Below, in pieces: positions 1 to 12,007 of a DNA stretch of 64,000 bases. Position 1 is the stretch's first letter; every line of letters begins with the position of its first letter. The stretch comes from Hypomesus transpacificus (Eukaryota > Chordata > Actinopteri > Osmeriformes > Osmeridae): assembly GCF_021917145.1 (NCBI RefSeq), contig NW_025813732.1:62001-126000 (forward strand), read 5' to 3'. The position numbers were made by a program, and so were the translations under genes. The notes under the pieces were generated by a model. The model was not told where the DNA came from. It saw nothing but the letters and a program-made list of their open reading frames with translations, and ran no database searches.

Positions 1-1060
1 ACAAAAATGGTTGACTTGAACCTATAATCGTTTTATAGTTGGACAACACAATCGAGAAAATGATGGATCAGATGACCGAGAATGGTTCTTCTGCTCAACA
101 ATTGTTCCTATTCCCTCACCCCAAGTGACGGTCACACCCTGTAGCAGCCTATTTCTGTCATTCATTCTAAGTTTATGATACTTTGGAAATATTCATCGGA
201 TCAAGTATTCTTTGTAGTACAACCTTTGATTTCACACATATTCAATTTTACAGCATTTACAAACAAAAAAAGTTTTCTTCCTTCAACTTCCTGTGGAAAT
301 CCTGATAGGACAAAGCCATGTCCAATGAATGCATTTTCTTGTGTTCATACGTGACAGGATGTCTCCTAGTCATGACATATAAGGGCATGTGGCTCTGCAA
401 CTTGTTTAATAGTGCAAAACCAATCAAACTTCCACAAGTAGGTAGGAAATGTGAGAGAGAAAAGAGGGACATATAAATAGGAATCTCCGTGCTTGTTGAA
501 AGGCATTTATGCCTGGGGAGGTCGCATTCCATCCTTTTGTTTAGACTATAGGCTAAGCTTTGTACTTGTTGCTGCTTGTCTGCTATGTCCCTTCCATGGA
601 CATACTCCTCCTGTAGATAACCTCACAAAACACATGTTATCAAATCGCATAAGTAGATGAAGCGACAATTCCATGACCGATCACCCTGGTTGATGCTGAT
701 AAACGGACCCTTAAGGCAGGTTTGGCGTAGATGTGATTAACAGCTGCCGACGTGGCTTTTGCGCGAGAGCGTGCCTTGAAGTCTGCTTGGCGGGTTTCCC
801 CTGCCGTTGGCATCCTCTGCTCCTCCAAGAATCCCAGTCTATAATTACATTACACATCGCACAATATAAACTGTATAGCCCCTAGCATGAACTTCCAGCT
901 CTGAAATCCACACAGAGACGGCTTGAATTGCTTTCAGGGAGATATTTGGAGTACGGCTCACTGCTAATAAGTTGGAACAGGCCAGGAACAGCACTTTCAA
1001 AGAAACGTGTCTTTGCCGTTCATCCTAACGTCACAAACCACTTTCTAGACGCTCGAGATT
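1..1060. other. Intergenic DNA and presumed serpinh1 5' region
   Basis: No coding exon is supported here. A TATA-like stretch (atataaac, about 861-868) lies some 250 bases before the serpinh1 start codon and could be its core promoter. A pyrimidine-rich acceptor (tccgattttcag, ending at 1094) just before the start codon suggests that a non-coding first exon lies between these two points. HSP47 genes are heat-inducible, but I see no convincing run of alternating GAA/TTC heat-shock units. Confidence 0.35.
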
Positions 1061-1118
1061 TCTGACGATGTTCGTGTCCGTGTCCGATTTTCAGGTCTCG
1101 ACACATCCAAGCAGCACC

Positions 1119-2791
1119 ATGTGGATGACCAAAGTGCTCGCTGTGGCCTTGCTGGCCACCGTAGCTTCAGCCGCCACTGCCGTCACAGCTGACAAGGTCC
1201 TCAGTAACCACGCCACTATTTTGGCCGACAACAGCGCCAAACTTGGCTTCAGCCTCTACCAAAACATGGCCAAGGAGAAGGGCCTGGAGAACATCCTCAT
1301 CTCCCCGGTGGTGGTGGCCTCAGCCCTGGGCCTGGTGGCCCTGGGGGGCAAAGCCTCCACGGCCTCACAGGTCAAGACGGTCCTGAGCGCCGAGAAGGTG
1401 AAGGACGAGCAGCTGCACGCGGGTCTGGCCGAGCTCCTGAAGGAGGTGAGCGACCCGGAGACGCGCAACGTCACCTGGACCATCAGCAACCGCCTCTACG
1501 GGCCCAGCTCGGTCAACTTTGCCGCCGACTTTGTCAAGAGCAGCAAGAAGCACTACAACTGCGACCACTCCAAGATCAACTTCCGGGACAAGAAAAGCGC
1601 AGTGAGCTCCATCAACGAGTGGGCGGCCAAGTCCACCGACGGCAAACTGCCCGAGGTCGCCAAGGAGGTGGAGAAGACCGACGGAGCGATGATCGTCAAC
1701 GCCATGTTCTTCAAACGTATTTACACGGAAACACCCACACGTTGAACGTTCTCATATTCCCTTACATTTCGCCAACCTTCTTCAATTTTGCAGTCTAATC
1801 CCCCAAACTCATGTTTCTTCCTGGTGTGATCAGCCCATTGGAATGAGCAGTTCCATCATGCGATGGTGGACAACCGTGGCTTCCTGGTGTCTCGCTCCTT
1901 CACTGTGGCGGTTCCCATGATGCATCGCACAGGTAGTACACCCCTCCATTAGCTGAAGTCAGAACAACCTAACATTTTACATTCGATGCAGGAGAACCGT
2001 TTCGTTTGTCTAAAAACATTATTTCCAGGCATGTATGGCTACTACGACGACAAAGTCAACAAGCTGTACGTCCTGAGCATGCCTCTGGCTCATAAGAAGT
2101 CCAGCTTGGTATTCTTCATGCCCTATCACGTGGAGGCCTTGGACAGGCTTGAAAAACTGCTGAGCAAGAAGCAGCTGGATGCCTGGATGGGGAAGCTGGT
2201 GGAGACGGCTGTGGCAGTGTCATTGCCCAAAGTCAGCATGGAAGTCAGCCATAACCTGCAGGTAAACACGAAGGGTCCCAATCGACCAGCTAAAACAATC
2301 GCAACATAGCTTTTTATTGGATGGAAGTGAGGGATTAATAAAATGTAAAGGGAGTAAAAAAGTCCAATGAGGGAGCTAGAAAGATGCACAGGTGTTATAT
2401 ATATATATATAATTTGACAATCATTTGAATTTATATCATTTATATATACTATTTATTTGACTAATATTCAGACTTGTTTCATGTGTAGAAACACCTTGGA
2501 GAGCTGGGTTTGACTGAGGCTGTGGACAAAAAGAAGGCCGACCTGTCCAACATCTCCGGGAAGAAGGACCTGTACCTGGCCAACATGTTCCACGCTTCTG
2601 CCATGGAGTGGGGCACGGACGGGAACCCCATTGACCACAGCATCTTCAGCTCTGACAAGATGAAGGATCCCAAACTCTTCTACGCGGACCATCCCTTCAT
2701 CTTCCTGGTGAAGGACAACAAGACCAATTCCATCCTCTTCCTCGGCCGAATGGTTCGGCCCAAAGGCGAAAAGATGAGAGATGAGTTGTAA
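1119..2791 (+). CDS. serpinh1: Serpin H1 (HSP47), collagen-specific ER chaperone
   Basis: HSP47 is a non-inhibitory serpin that binds triple-helical procollagen in the ER and releases it in the Golgi. Coding exons: 1119-1716, 1834-1932, 2029-2261, 2489-2791, giving 410 residues (human about 418). The start at 1119 is preferred over 1068 because it opens directly into a hydrophobic signal peptide (residues 1 to about 18, ending ASA), and an acceptor-like site at 1093-1094 would remove the upstream ATG. Family landmarks are [39 protein letters not shown] and the C-terminal RDEL retrieval signal. The NVTW glycosylation site is conserved. Exons 1 and 2 join in phase as AAA C|CC CAT. Teleosts commonly keep two co-orthologues; I cannot say whether this is the a or b copy. 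Confidence 0.96.
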
Positions 2792-3553
2792 CCTCGCGAC
2801 TTGAGTCTTTGGTCGGCGGGTTCGATTGGGTTGGTGTGTTTGTGCCTTTTCTGGGCAAATAGAGGGGAAAAAAGGTGGGAAATAGTTGTACGTCTAATAC
2901 CCAACAACGCATTCCTTTTGATCATCAATATGCCAAGATTCTTTGTCTGTTGTTCACAAAGCATGATTCAGAGATGTTGTTAAGACCAAAGCATTGTGTG
3001 TTATAAACATCAACATTATCTTGTTGGGTGAAGGTGGCACATTTGACAATTTCCTGTCAGATCACAGAATGGACTGCATACTTACATTAAGTATGACCTC
3101 CCAGAATATTGCCATAGATGTCAAATCTGCTTCTCTCTCAGGTTTTTCTTTCCTGTGTCTTTCTTTGCCATGCTTTCCCGTGTCAATTCTTCATTTGTTC
3201 GATTTAAGTCATACGTTGTGAAGTTGGATCTTGTGATATCTTTAATGTTTAAAGCTCAACGTATTTGTCGCAATCTTGTTGCAAGCTAATCTGGTGCTAT
3301 TGTCCGCTTGCTCATGTGAAGCACATTCCTCGCCAGTGTAGAGGCCCCATGTCTATCGGGCTATTTACTGACCCACACTGAAAGCATTGCTCTGCACTAG
3401 TTATCCCACATCTACATAAGTGGCCTTATTCTGTGGAGGGCTTTTGACAAATCAGCCATCTTTAACACTGTGTCTGAACGTATTTTGCCACCCACATTTT
3501 TTTTCTAAGAACAATGGTATGGTATGAGATAGTTACACATTTTCTCCTTTTTT

Positions 3554-3559
3554 AATAAA
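3554..3559 (+). terminator. serpinh1 polyadenylation signal
   Basis: An AATAAA hexamer lies 763 bases after the stop codon in AT-rich DNA, with T/GT-rich sequence following. It implies a 3' UTR of about 0.8 kb. No earlier canonical hexamer was noticed between the stop codon and this point. Confidence 0.6.
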
Positions 3560-3599
3560 ATGGCAAAACTATAAAGAATCTTTTGTGATTTAATTATCA

Positions 3600-4600
3600 T
3601 TTTAGTAGTGGTTGTAGTAGCGCTGCCAAATTCACGGCGTGGATGGAACACTGACGGACCAAGCTATCTCAAGAAATGAATGACACAAGCTAGAAATGCT
3701 GTTTTCAGCCTTTCTGGACGGCATACAGCCAAGCCATGGGTGACATTGGGTGGATGAGCTGATGTGATTTTCCAGCTGAATGAAGAATGGGAATTTTAGC
3801 TCTGAGTTCAAATGTGTTTCACCAGAGAAATTCATGTTATTATATTATACTTTACTTGAAACCACGAGCTGTTGATGCCTTCGCAGTTTTCTTGTGATGT
3901 CATGGGCCTCTGTTTTTGCATGTTTGGTGTCCAATATTGCCTCCTGCTGGTGAGCAGGTAGCCACTGCAAATGTTTCGCGTGAAATAGAACCATATAGCC
4001 TCCTCTACCAATTAAGTGTTTAAATAGAAAGTTACATTAAAAATTGCATTTGATAAAGCAACTTAGAGACTCTCTGGGAATATCAGTTAATTACATAAAA
4101 ATGTGTCAATTTTGTCCCTGAAACTTTAAAGTTGCATCCCGAGTTTACAATGAACTCTTTCAGACTGCCACACTAACCCTCAACCCAATCCAGACTCACA
4201 ATGTGAAACCAAACCTTTTAGTTTTTGCCAAAAGAAAAAGCAACAATTACATGATTTGATCAAAATGACTAAAATAATTTGTTTTGTCAAAATCTTGTAG
4301 GAGACACGTGGACTTCCTAGAATGTTCTGACTTAATATGTTGCCTGGGCAACTACAAGAGTTCTCTGTTTTGTATGATGTGTACACTCTGGACTTTTCTC
4401 GTACAACCACCTAATTTAGAATAAAACAACCTCACACCTATTATAATGTCTGTAATGTTAGTCTTGTACAAAATGTCCGCACAAATTCCCACTTAAAGCA
4501 ATCAACAGTCCATTAAGAAACTTGATTGATTTTCCGCTCATAAAAGAGACATTCGTTTCACATTGACAACAACCACAGTGTGTGTGTGAGTAGTGACGCC
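3600..4600. other. Spacer between serpinh1 and the unrecognised gene
   Basis: AT-rich sequence with no supported exon, repeat or RNA gene. Short reading frames here have no recognisable protein character. Confidence 0.5.
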
Positions 4601-4619
4601 GGAGGCCCCGCCCTCCCTG

Positions 4620-4742
4620 TATAAATACAGTGTGGCTCGCCTCACCTCTCCAGTCTTATTGGTCAGCTGGTCCTCGAGGTTGGTGGACATGCTTCCACCC
4701 TGCGTAGTTTGGTTGCATTCCGCATCACGCACAATGAAATAG
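4620..4742 (+). promoter_or_regulatory. TATA promoter, non-coding exon 1 and upstream ORF
   Basis: A textbook TATAAATA box sits at 4620-4627. About 60 bases on, an 18-codon upstream ORF (4689-4742, with a second in-frame ATG at 4734) ends in TAG. The last two bases of that stop are also the AG of a strong donor, AG|gtgagt, at 4742/4743. The next acceptor (ttgtgtcatag, ending 5390) leads into the main coding exon. The layout is a TATA-driven gene with a short leader exon and a possible translation-limiting uORF. The promoter is read from sequence; the uORF effect is inference. Confidence 0.5.
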
Positions 4743-5392
4743 GTGAGTTTGACTAGTTCTGCCTTTGTGACCGTGTGTTCTTCCCTGAGGTTGCTAGGTG
4801 ATGAGCAGGGAGGGGCTGAGGGGCTTGTTTACATTCAGTGTGGACTGGGAATGCAAAGCTAGTAAAGTGTTTCCGTGTTTGTTTACGTACGCACACAAAT
4901 GTGCGAGGTTGTATGAATGCATTCGATGATAGCTGGACGTGTCCAGTGCAGCCCATTATGTGGCGTCGCATGTGGGGTCGGTGTGGATGCGTTTGTGAGG
5001 GTGTCAGAAAACGTGTGTGCGTAAGTGCCCTGTTCTCCGGTTGCACTGTAACACAAGCTCCATCTGCTCACCCTGGATGAGATGGGGTTACCATGGAGAC
5101 AGGCTCAGCACTGTTTCCCTGGGCTCCCTCGCCCAGTGCTTCTCTCTAGCCCACTCTTAAAGAAATAAAACCACATATGCGCCATGTGAACATTTGTAAA
5201 TATAGTAGATTGTATATAATACATTTTGCATATGTAATACTATTTCAGTCAAATGCTGTAACATTTGAATCCCCCCATGTGTAAACTGATCTTTATCTTT
5301 TCTTTCCTCCCCTCCTTTTGTTCTCTGAATGCTGTTTGCCTCCACTCTCGCCTCTCTCTCTCCTTCCACCTGTTTTGCGTTGTGTCATAGTC

Positions 5393-6184
5393 ATGCGCCC
5401 CCATCCCAGACCGCAGACCAAAAGAGCTCTGCCCACCATCAGGGAGGGCTATGAGGAACTGGTCCATGATATGAACCAGGCCAACAGCCTTCACACCCCT
5501 ACTCAGTCCCAGGCCCAGCCCCAGTTCCATCCCTTGTCAACACAGGACTACTTCCGGTCCATTTGCCAGCTGGCCTGCCCAGCTTTTGTGCCCGACTTAG
5601 ACATTCTAACAGTCGGCTTTCTCGACTCGCTCGGGCCTTGCCTCCGACTTCACAGACCCAGAGAGACGACGCCGTCTCCCAGACAGCCCCTGTTCCAAAC
5701 AGCCATCGAACCATTGCAAGAGGAGGGTCCAAGCCAGGATTGTAGGCCCCAGAGAGAGAGCAGAAACCCGGGGAGTTTGTCTTCGAGCCTGGGGGAAAGC
5801 CCCACCGCAACCAGGCTCCATGTAGCAGATCCCTTGGAGGTTCTCTACGGTCACGGGGATGCACTCGCTGCCCAGCGTTGTCCCCAGAGGCGGAGGAGGG
5901 ACGCCCCCGCGCTCGGAAGCGTGGCGCAGTCCAGGCTTCGAGCCGAGAGCTTCCCCACCATGACCCGCTCCTCTTCTCAGACCCAGCGCAAGAGTAGCTG
6001 CCCTGAACTCTGCCTCAAGGACACGCCTCCATTAGAAGAACGCCCCACGGAGGAGCATCGTGATACTGCCGTGCCAACGCTTTCCCGGAAGCCCCAAGGG
6101 CAGCCAGAGAGTGCCCCTTGCAGTGGGAATGGGACGAGCATCAGTGCCCGAACACACACACATACTGTTCCACTGGATCGCTGA
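5393..6184 (+). CDS. Unrecognised proline/serine-rich protein, probable single coding exon
   Basis: I do not recognise this protein. The 263-residue frame starts at the first ATG after an acceptor ending at 5390 and ends at a TGA. The N-terminal part looks most protein-like, with REGYEELVHDMNQANSL and a stretch around STQDYFRSICQLACP. The remainder is rich in Pro, Ser, Arg and Gln, without signal peptide, membrane segment or zinc motif, and includes a basic cluster (QRRRRD) near residue 167. A TATA box, donor, acceptor and AATAAA at 6516-6521 argue for a real transcription unit. Caveat: another frame between about 5620 and 5830 is also open and arginine-rich, so an unrecognised frameshift or a different C-terminus is possible. 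The nearest genes, serpinh1 and kiaa1191, give no functional hint. Confidence 0.5.
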   Translation: MRPHPRPQTKRALPTIREGYEELVHDMNQANSLHTPTQSQAQPQFHPLSTQDYFRSICQLACPAFVPDLDILTVGFLDSLGPCLRLHRPRETTPSPRQPLFQTAIEPLQEEGPSQDCRPQRESRNPGSLSSSLGESPTATRLHVADPLEVLYGHGDALAAQRCPQRRRRDAPALGSVAQSRLRAESFPTMTRSSSQTQRKSSCPELCLKDTPPLEERPTEEHRDTAVPTLSRKPQGQPESAPCSGNGTSISARTHTHTVPLDR

Positions 6185-6515
6185 GGGGGTTGCGATGTGT
6201 GTCGAGAGGCCTGATTCAGAGCTGCATGCTGCCCACCACTGCCAAGATGTAAACCGTGTTCAAACTGAAGGAGGGGGGCAATCAATTTAGAGGACCCTTC
6301 ATTAAGAAAGACCTTAGAGGGGTTGTGTGACATTAGTTACCCGTCATCCTGCCTATCATCCACCTTGAAGACGGACCTCCAATACGATTCAAACACTGGA
6401 TGGAAAAGTACAACATTTTGTGACAAAGCCGTGCAAAATAAGGTTGGGGTCTGTTCTGTGTCAATCCAGTCATTTTAGTGTGGAATGTTATGAAGTCTGA
6501 AAGCAGCTGGATTGA

Positions 6516-6521
6516 AATAAA
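6516..6521 (+). terminator. PolyA signal of the unrecognised gene
   Basis: AATAAA lies about 330 bases after the stop codon at 6182-6184 and is followed by T- and GT-containing sequence. It closes a transcription unit of about 1.9 kb that begins near 4650. Confidence 0.5.
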
Positions 6522-6898
6522 CGACAAATATTATCAATGTAAAAAATGTATATGTAAACGGTGGTAGGTTTAGAAATTTGAGGTCAGGTGACAGAGAGTG
6601 CCTATATATTCGTGTATTTATAATTTTAACAGGTTAATCTGAAACCTGACACACTGCACAGGACTGTATAATGCTCCAAAGGACAATACTTATGTACCAA
6701 TGAATGTAATATCATGACATTTTACATGTAGTAATAAAGTAGTACTTTATACTCTCCATAAATATTAAAATTGTACGGTCAATTGCTAAAATTATCAATG
6801 ACAGTTACAGTTACATAATTTGGACCACAACATTGCGTTACAATAAATGACCGGACTACTTGCGGAATAATGAAAGATGTGAATTAGAAGCATAAAAC

Positions 6899-6982
6899 CC
6901 ATTGCCAATGCCAGCGGTCAATATATTTTCGCAATGGGCAGATATCAGGAAATATTGACCGGCGAACGTTGGGATGACCCAT
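6899..6982. repeat. Imperfect palindrome (hairpin-forming)
   Basis: The arms CGGTCAATATATTTTC (6915-6930) and GAAATATTGACCG (from 6949) are near-perfect reverse complements around a loop of about 18 bases. A weaker match extends outward on both sides. It may be the core of a short foldback transposon; no target duplication was found. Confidence 0.35.
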
Positions 6983-6999
6983 TCAAATCAACGGTACTT

Positions 7000-7560
7000 T
7001 TTGGAACGTTATAAAGAGCCGTATCATAAGTTGTATTAAAGTATACGATTGGTTGAGTGATTAGGCTACATTAGTGCATGTCTGCATAAAGTGTTGCGCA
7101 GCCATGTCGGAGAGTGCAGGGCATACCTTGTTCCACCTATGTGAAGGGTCATGTGGAGTGGGCTCAAAGTTATGTGACATTCATAACAAAGTATTCATTT
7201 ATATAAAGAATGTGTGACATATTTGTCCATGACCTTTCGATTGTATCTTATGCAGGACAATGATAATCAGTTCATTGGAAATGTTATAAAGGGTTCATAA
7301 GAGTGACATCATCCTGTACTTCTTAAAAAAAAAAAGTGAATTAAAAGTGAAGTATTACATTATTTATTGATTTTATTCCTTAATTCCTTAATTTATAAAC
7401 ATTATTTAGTTGGTTAATTGGCTCGCGCGTTAGCTTTTGGTGCTTCTGGTTGCCAGGTTTCTCGTTGCAGTGACATAGGGGGCGACTGTAAATAACCTGG
7501 CAACCCCAGCCGTCTACCACCATCATACCAAAACAATGGGTGCTATGTGGATCAGTTGGT
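7000..7560. other. AT-rich spacer upstream of kiaa1191
   Basis: No exon, RNA gene or clear mobile element is supported. It contains A-runs and short AT-rich segments only. Confidence 0.4.
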
Positions 7561-7660
7561 CTACCTCAACCTCTCAGACTAACATTATATCTTTCGTGTG
7601 CCTCTGTCTTTATCTTTCGTGAACATGACAATATAACGAGGCTTTGGAGCGTTTGATAAG
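7560..7660 (+). promoter_or_regulatory. Probable non-coding first exon of kiaa1191
   Basis: A strong donor (GATAAG|gtaagtac) follows base 7660, and no coding frame enters it. The first coding exon lies 2 kb downstream behind an acceptor (cctctctaaag, ending 9554). The simplest reading is a 5' UTR exon starting near 7570. The transcription start cannot be placed. The 1.9 kb intron that follows shows nothing I can name. Confidence 0.35.
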
Positions 7661-9637
7661 GTAAGTACAACTGAAATGGACTTAAAATGGACGGTGTTTG
7701 ATTAAGTTCCAGTGATGCCCGGAATCAACCGGAATTGCTAGCTTTTATACTAGCCTAGCCAGGTTCAAAATGAACCCAGTGCTAGCTAACACCGTTGCTA
7801 ACTATATGGCAATCAGACAATCTTCATTTTTTGGAGGTGAACTTGCGAACAATTGTTATTTTGTTAAAATATAACCATGAGCAACAGAAGCATCTCGCCT
7901 CTTAACTTAGTTTAGCTCGCTCGTATTTATGTTACATAACCGTGTGCAGCAACGCCAGTCTGTAATCCTGGCTTGACTGAAACGCGAAAGACTTCTACAG
8001 TACAATACACGACAAGTCTTGGTTTTTTGGGCGACATATTTGCATAGCTCAGCTTGTCAATCATCATATGTGAATTAATGTGTGCCCATAACAATCATTA
8101 TTTGTGTTCTGTTTGAGTGTTCTGTTAATGCTGAAATACTAATGACTGTCCTCGTCGATCATTGACATCACAGCCACCGCCAGCACCTCACAGCTGCATA
8201 ATGAATGATACCGCAGGGACCACATGTTCCCAAGCAGCACCCCCGGGGGCAGAGAGGCAGCTACGTAAATGCCCTGTTGTTACCCATCAGAGGAGGGGTC
8301 ATGAAGCGTCAGTCAATGAATAGATAAGCCTGTCATATCCACAGCTTCCAGTTCCTCTTCAGCTATCTATACAATGCATTGTCAGCAGCAAACCTCTCTC
8401 TCTGACAGCGAGCTAGTGCAATTTCGCAGAGAGCAGCCTCCCAACCGTTTCCGCCTGATCCTCCGACCTCAGCATAGTCAACGCTGCTCTTTCAGTCCAT
8501 CTCAGGATCACATGCTCGTTAAGAGATACCGAACTTAGCCCGTAGCTTGTGACATAAACAGGTGGCACATTATAGTGACCTTGAATCCCATTACTCCGTT
8601 CCTTAAAATAGAATGGATCTATTGTCGTAGCAGTGTGTGGACTAGTGGTGTGGGGTAAATAGCCTAGTGTACGAGCCGACAATGCAGGCAAGAGACCATC
8701 ATCAGGTGTTGGCTGGTAAACACCTGTTGGCCTTCATACCTGAAATTGTAGGTGTTACACATACATTATTTGTGTTTCCCAACTTGACACTGGTCTCAAG
8801 GTAATACTGTGGGGTAGTCAGGCAAATTGGAATGACTAGCCCCTGCCTAATGCCCAGGGGCTAGTTTGAGACTATCTGATCTGACCAACATTAGAACCAA
8901 CGTGTTAACCAATAGGAGCCATCCTGACAAAGACGTTTGAGTTACATTCAGATTCTACGACGTTAGGCTACTTTTCAGAACCAGCCAGGGGAGTGTGTAT
9001 TAAGGAAATTCGACTCCACAGCAGCAGCCAGGTGCTTTTCTGTCGACAAAGTTACACAGTGACTCGCTTCCGTGTTGTCACCTGAACTGACTTGTTTTGA
9101 CCACGGTTCCCTGTCCTTAGGACGAACTCAGCCAAGCTTCATTCCTGTTGAGCCTGACTGATCATTAATCGGCCCGCTCAGTGAGAGCACTGTTTGCGTC
9201 CAGAGATTATCGCATACCTCCTTTTGCAATAGCTTTATACTTTTGCCAAAACTGACAAAGTCGAGTATGGGGTTGGATTGAATTCTAATGGGACAGTATA
9301 CAGAGTATTTATTGAGGAACTAACATTAGTTGTCATAGTACCGGTAATAAAAGCCTAATTTGTGGATTTTGCTACATGACAACCAATGTCTGCTCGGATA
9401 CTCAATACATTTACAGCTAACATTCTTGGGTTTCCGATGTATCCAATGAATAGTTTTCGCATTCAGACGTTGGCCCTGAAATATAGAACGTCCACTTCTT
9501 TATAACGATTGTGTATATATTTTTTATCATATCATATTCTTATCCTCTCTAAAGGTACAGTCCTCACCTGGCTTGGTCGACCAGATCGTATTCCATCCCC
9601 AAATTTCAACTCTTAACAAAACCTACCCTCTCGAATC

Positions 9638-12007
9638 ATGTCTGGGCCGGGAGATCTCCCAGGTAAGTTGGGCGCTGGACCAGGAATCCGACACCGTGTC
9701 GTTACAAATCAGGGAATGGTGCTTCTTGTCTGGAGAGCCGTCTGGAGAGCTGTTGGTATGTTCTTGTCCCAGCCCTGGAGTCTGGGATGGGGATGGGAGG
9801 CATGTCTCTGCCCATCGGCATGACCCGGAGAGCCCTCAGCTACGACGACAACATGGAGGCCCCCATGTCCCCCCCGCCCTCGGACATCAACATCAACAAC
9901 CTGTGGAGGAGGCCGGTAATCCCTGATAGAAAGTTCCAGCAGCTGGCTGAGGTAACACATACACACACAAACACGCTCGTGCATTCAGTATTTGTTCGGG
10001 ATTTGTGTGACCCATTAGTTGTGTGCCCTGCCCTCAGGAGGATGAGTCTGGAGGCAGCAAGACCCACACTGCCTCATTCACCGCCGGCTCTGCCAAGCCC
10101 CATGTCCCGGTAGTGAAGGCCAAGGCTTCCTCCATCATTATGAACTCCCTCATGACCAGTGAGGACCCAACACTCACCCCCAAACTGACCCCCATATCTT
10201 CCCGCGTCGCTGTCCACATGCCCGTGTATCCTTATGCCTGACTCTGTCTCCCCCCCCCCCCCCCCCCCCCCCCCTCAGAACACACCCAGGACCACATGTA
10301 CAGATTTGAGCAGAAGGCCGGGCTAACTGACTCGAGCTACACCCCCCACAAGGGGCTGACCGCCGAGGAGACACGCTACCACCAGCGCATGCCCGAGTCC
10401 TTCCAAGTAAGTCACCACAGCGAGCCACTCGAGTCGGAAGTCGCCGCGGCAGCAAAGCGGTGACATTCACGCCGCATTGGTTGTTTGTTTTGCCCGCGCA
10501 GAAACTGAACGTCCAGAGTGCGGAAGCGAAGGACGACAAATCGACGTTGTCGGCTCAGTCGACCCCTTCCGGAACGCCCCAGAGCTCCCCTAAAAACAAA
10601 CGCAGGTAACGCAGCCGTCGCCGCTCTGCCCAGACCACCGCATTCTGCCGTGTGAAACCAATGTGCCGGCCTAGAGCGAGCCATCCCTTTTCGTGTCAAG
10701 TGTGGTGGATGTATGAACGGCCAAGCTCAAGCATGGTGGATGTATGAACGGCCAAGCTAAATATGAAACCACCGTGCCCACCCCGTACACTTTGTACTTC
10801 CCAGCGATATGCACTTTATCTATATGATTGATTGCCAAATGATTGCAACAGCTCACAAAGCTGACTCGTGCTTGTGTGCATGTTATTCGTGTCCTGTGCG
10901 TGCGTATGACAGGGGCTGGTTCAACAGCCAGGGGTCAACAGCGTCCCTCACCGGCTCTGACCTTAGCGTGAGCTCCGGCAGCAGCCTGGACATGGGCCCC
11001 GTCGAGGCCGGAGGAGCCATGGAGCGCTGGGGCGCGTTCGGGCCGCGGCCCAACGTCCAGAAGCCCCCCCTCGACCCAAGCACGGAGCCAGGCTCCAGCG
11101 GTGCAGGTAAGCTACGTCGGGAACTAGCGAACTTCTCAGGGAGGTTTCGATGGCGGTATTTAAGAGGGAGCAAATTCCCCTCAGGGTTTTTTGTTTGTTT
11201 GGTCGTGCTTGGAGAACTTCCTAATTGGAGAACTGATGTAGTCCTGTAGCCGAATCGTCTCCTCTTTGATGTGCAGGCTGTAGCTGTATTGATCAAATAA
11301 GAAGATGCTTTTACCAATACTACTAGTATGTCGCGCTACACTGTGTGTTACTGCTTTGTATCGTGTTTCTACAAGGAATTTTGCCTTGGACGACCTATGG
11401 TTTCAGTACTTCTTTGTTTTTCTTGTGAGGGAGATAAGACTATCTCTGGTAACTGATTATCTGTCCTCTTGTTATGAGCCGTTGGTGTCAAGGTACACAG
11501 ATAAACCCGGCAGCGTTGCCTAAACTTGGCATCCCGTTCATTGATGCACGACAACCTTCGAGTGCCCCTGTTTATGAGATGGTCACATTTTTACAGTATT
11601 GCACATGCTTTCTGATCAATAAAAAAAATATATACTACAACATAAAATGCAAAAGGAGCTTCCGAGTGTAGATACAACTTTAATAGGACGTCAGACGTGT
11701 ATTTACAATCTTTATTTCCACCCACTTGGTCTACGCGGTGGACCGAAAAAAAAAATTGTGCATTCCAGAGAGGTCAAATGTTCTCTCTCCTCCAGGGGGC
11801 TTTGCCCTGCAGGCGTACCGCGGTGCCCAGAAACCCACCCCCATGGAGGTCATGAAAGCCCAGGCCACGCGATTGGCCGAAGACCCTGCCAGTCACAAAG
11901 CCCCGCCCAAGATGGAAATCCCCAGCATGGATGGACGGAGGCAGGGCGGCCGGCCAGCCAAACTCAAGCATCGGGACATCAACATTCTGACGCCTTCCGG
12001 CTTCTGA
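9638..12007 (+). CDS. kiaa1191: p33MONOX / KIAA1191-like putative monooxygenase
   Basis: Orthologue of human KIAA1191 (p33MONOX), proposed to be an NADPH-dependent flavin monooxygenase-like protein linked to neuronal survival; its biochemistry is poorly settled. Coding exons: 9638-9662, 9773-9951, 10038-10158, 10279-10406, 10502-10605, 10913-11106, 11796-12007, giving 320 residues. Diagnostic segments, in order, are MSLPIG then RALSYDD, SPPPSD, PVIPDRK, PVVKAKA, IMNSL, YTPHKGLTAEET, AQSTPSGTPQSSPK, RGWF, AYRGAQKP and the C-terminal ILTPSGF. The tiny first coding exon (25 bases) joins exon 2 as CCA G|CC CTG, recreating the PALE motif of the human protein. The exon 4 acceptor uses a run of 24 C as its pyrimidine tract. 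The product is low in structure and has no obvious signal or membrane segment. Confidence 0.93.
10251..10274 (+). repeat. C24 homopolymer at a splice acceptor
   Basis: Twenty-four consecutive C residues are followed immediately by tcag and exon 4 of kiaa1191, so the run is the polypyrimidine tract. Its length is likely to vary between individuals and between sequencing reads. Confidence 0.85.

Noticed and set aside
1068-1118. Upstream in-frame ATG of serpinh1
   Set aside because: It would place 17 extra residues before the signal peptide, and a splice acceptor at 1093-1094 suggests this ATG lies in an intron.
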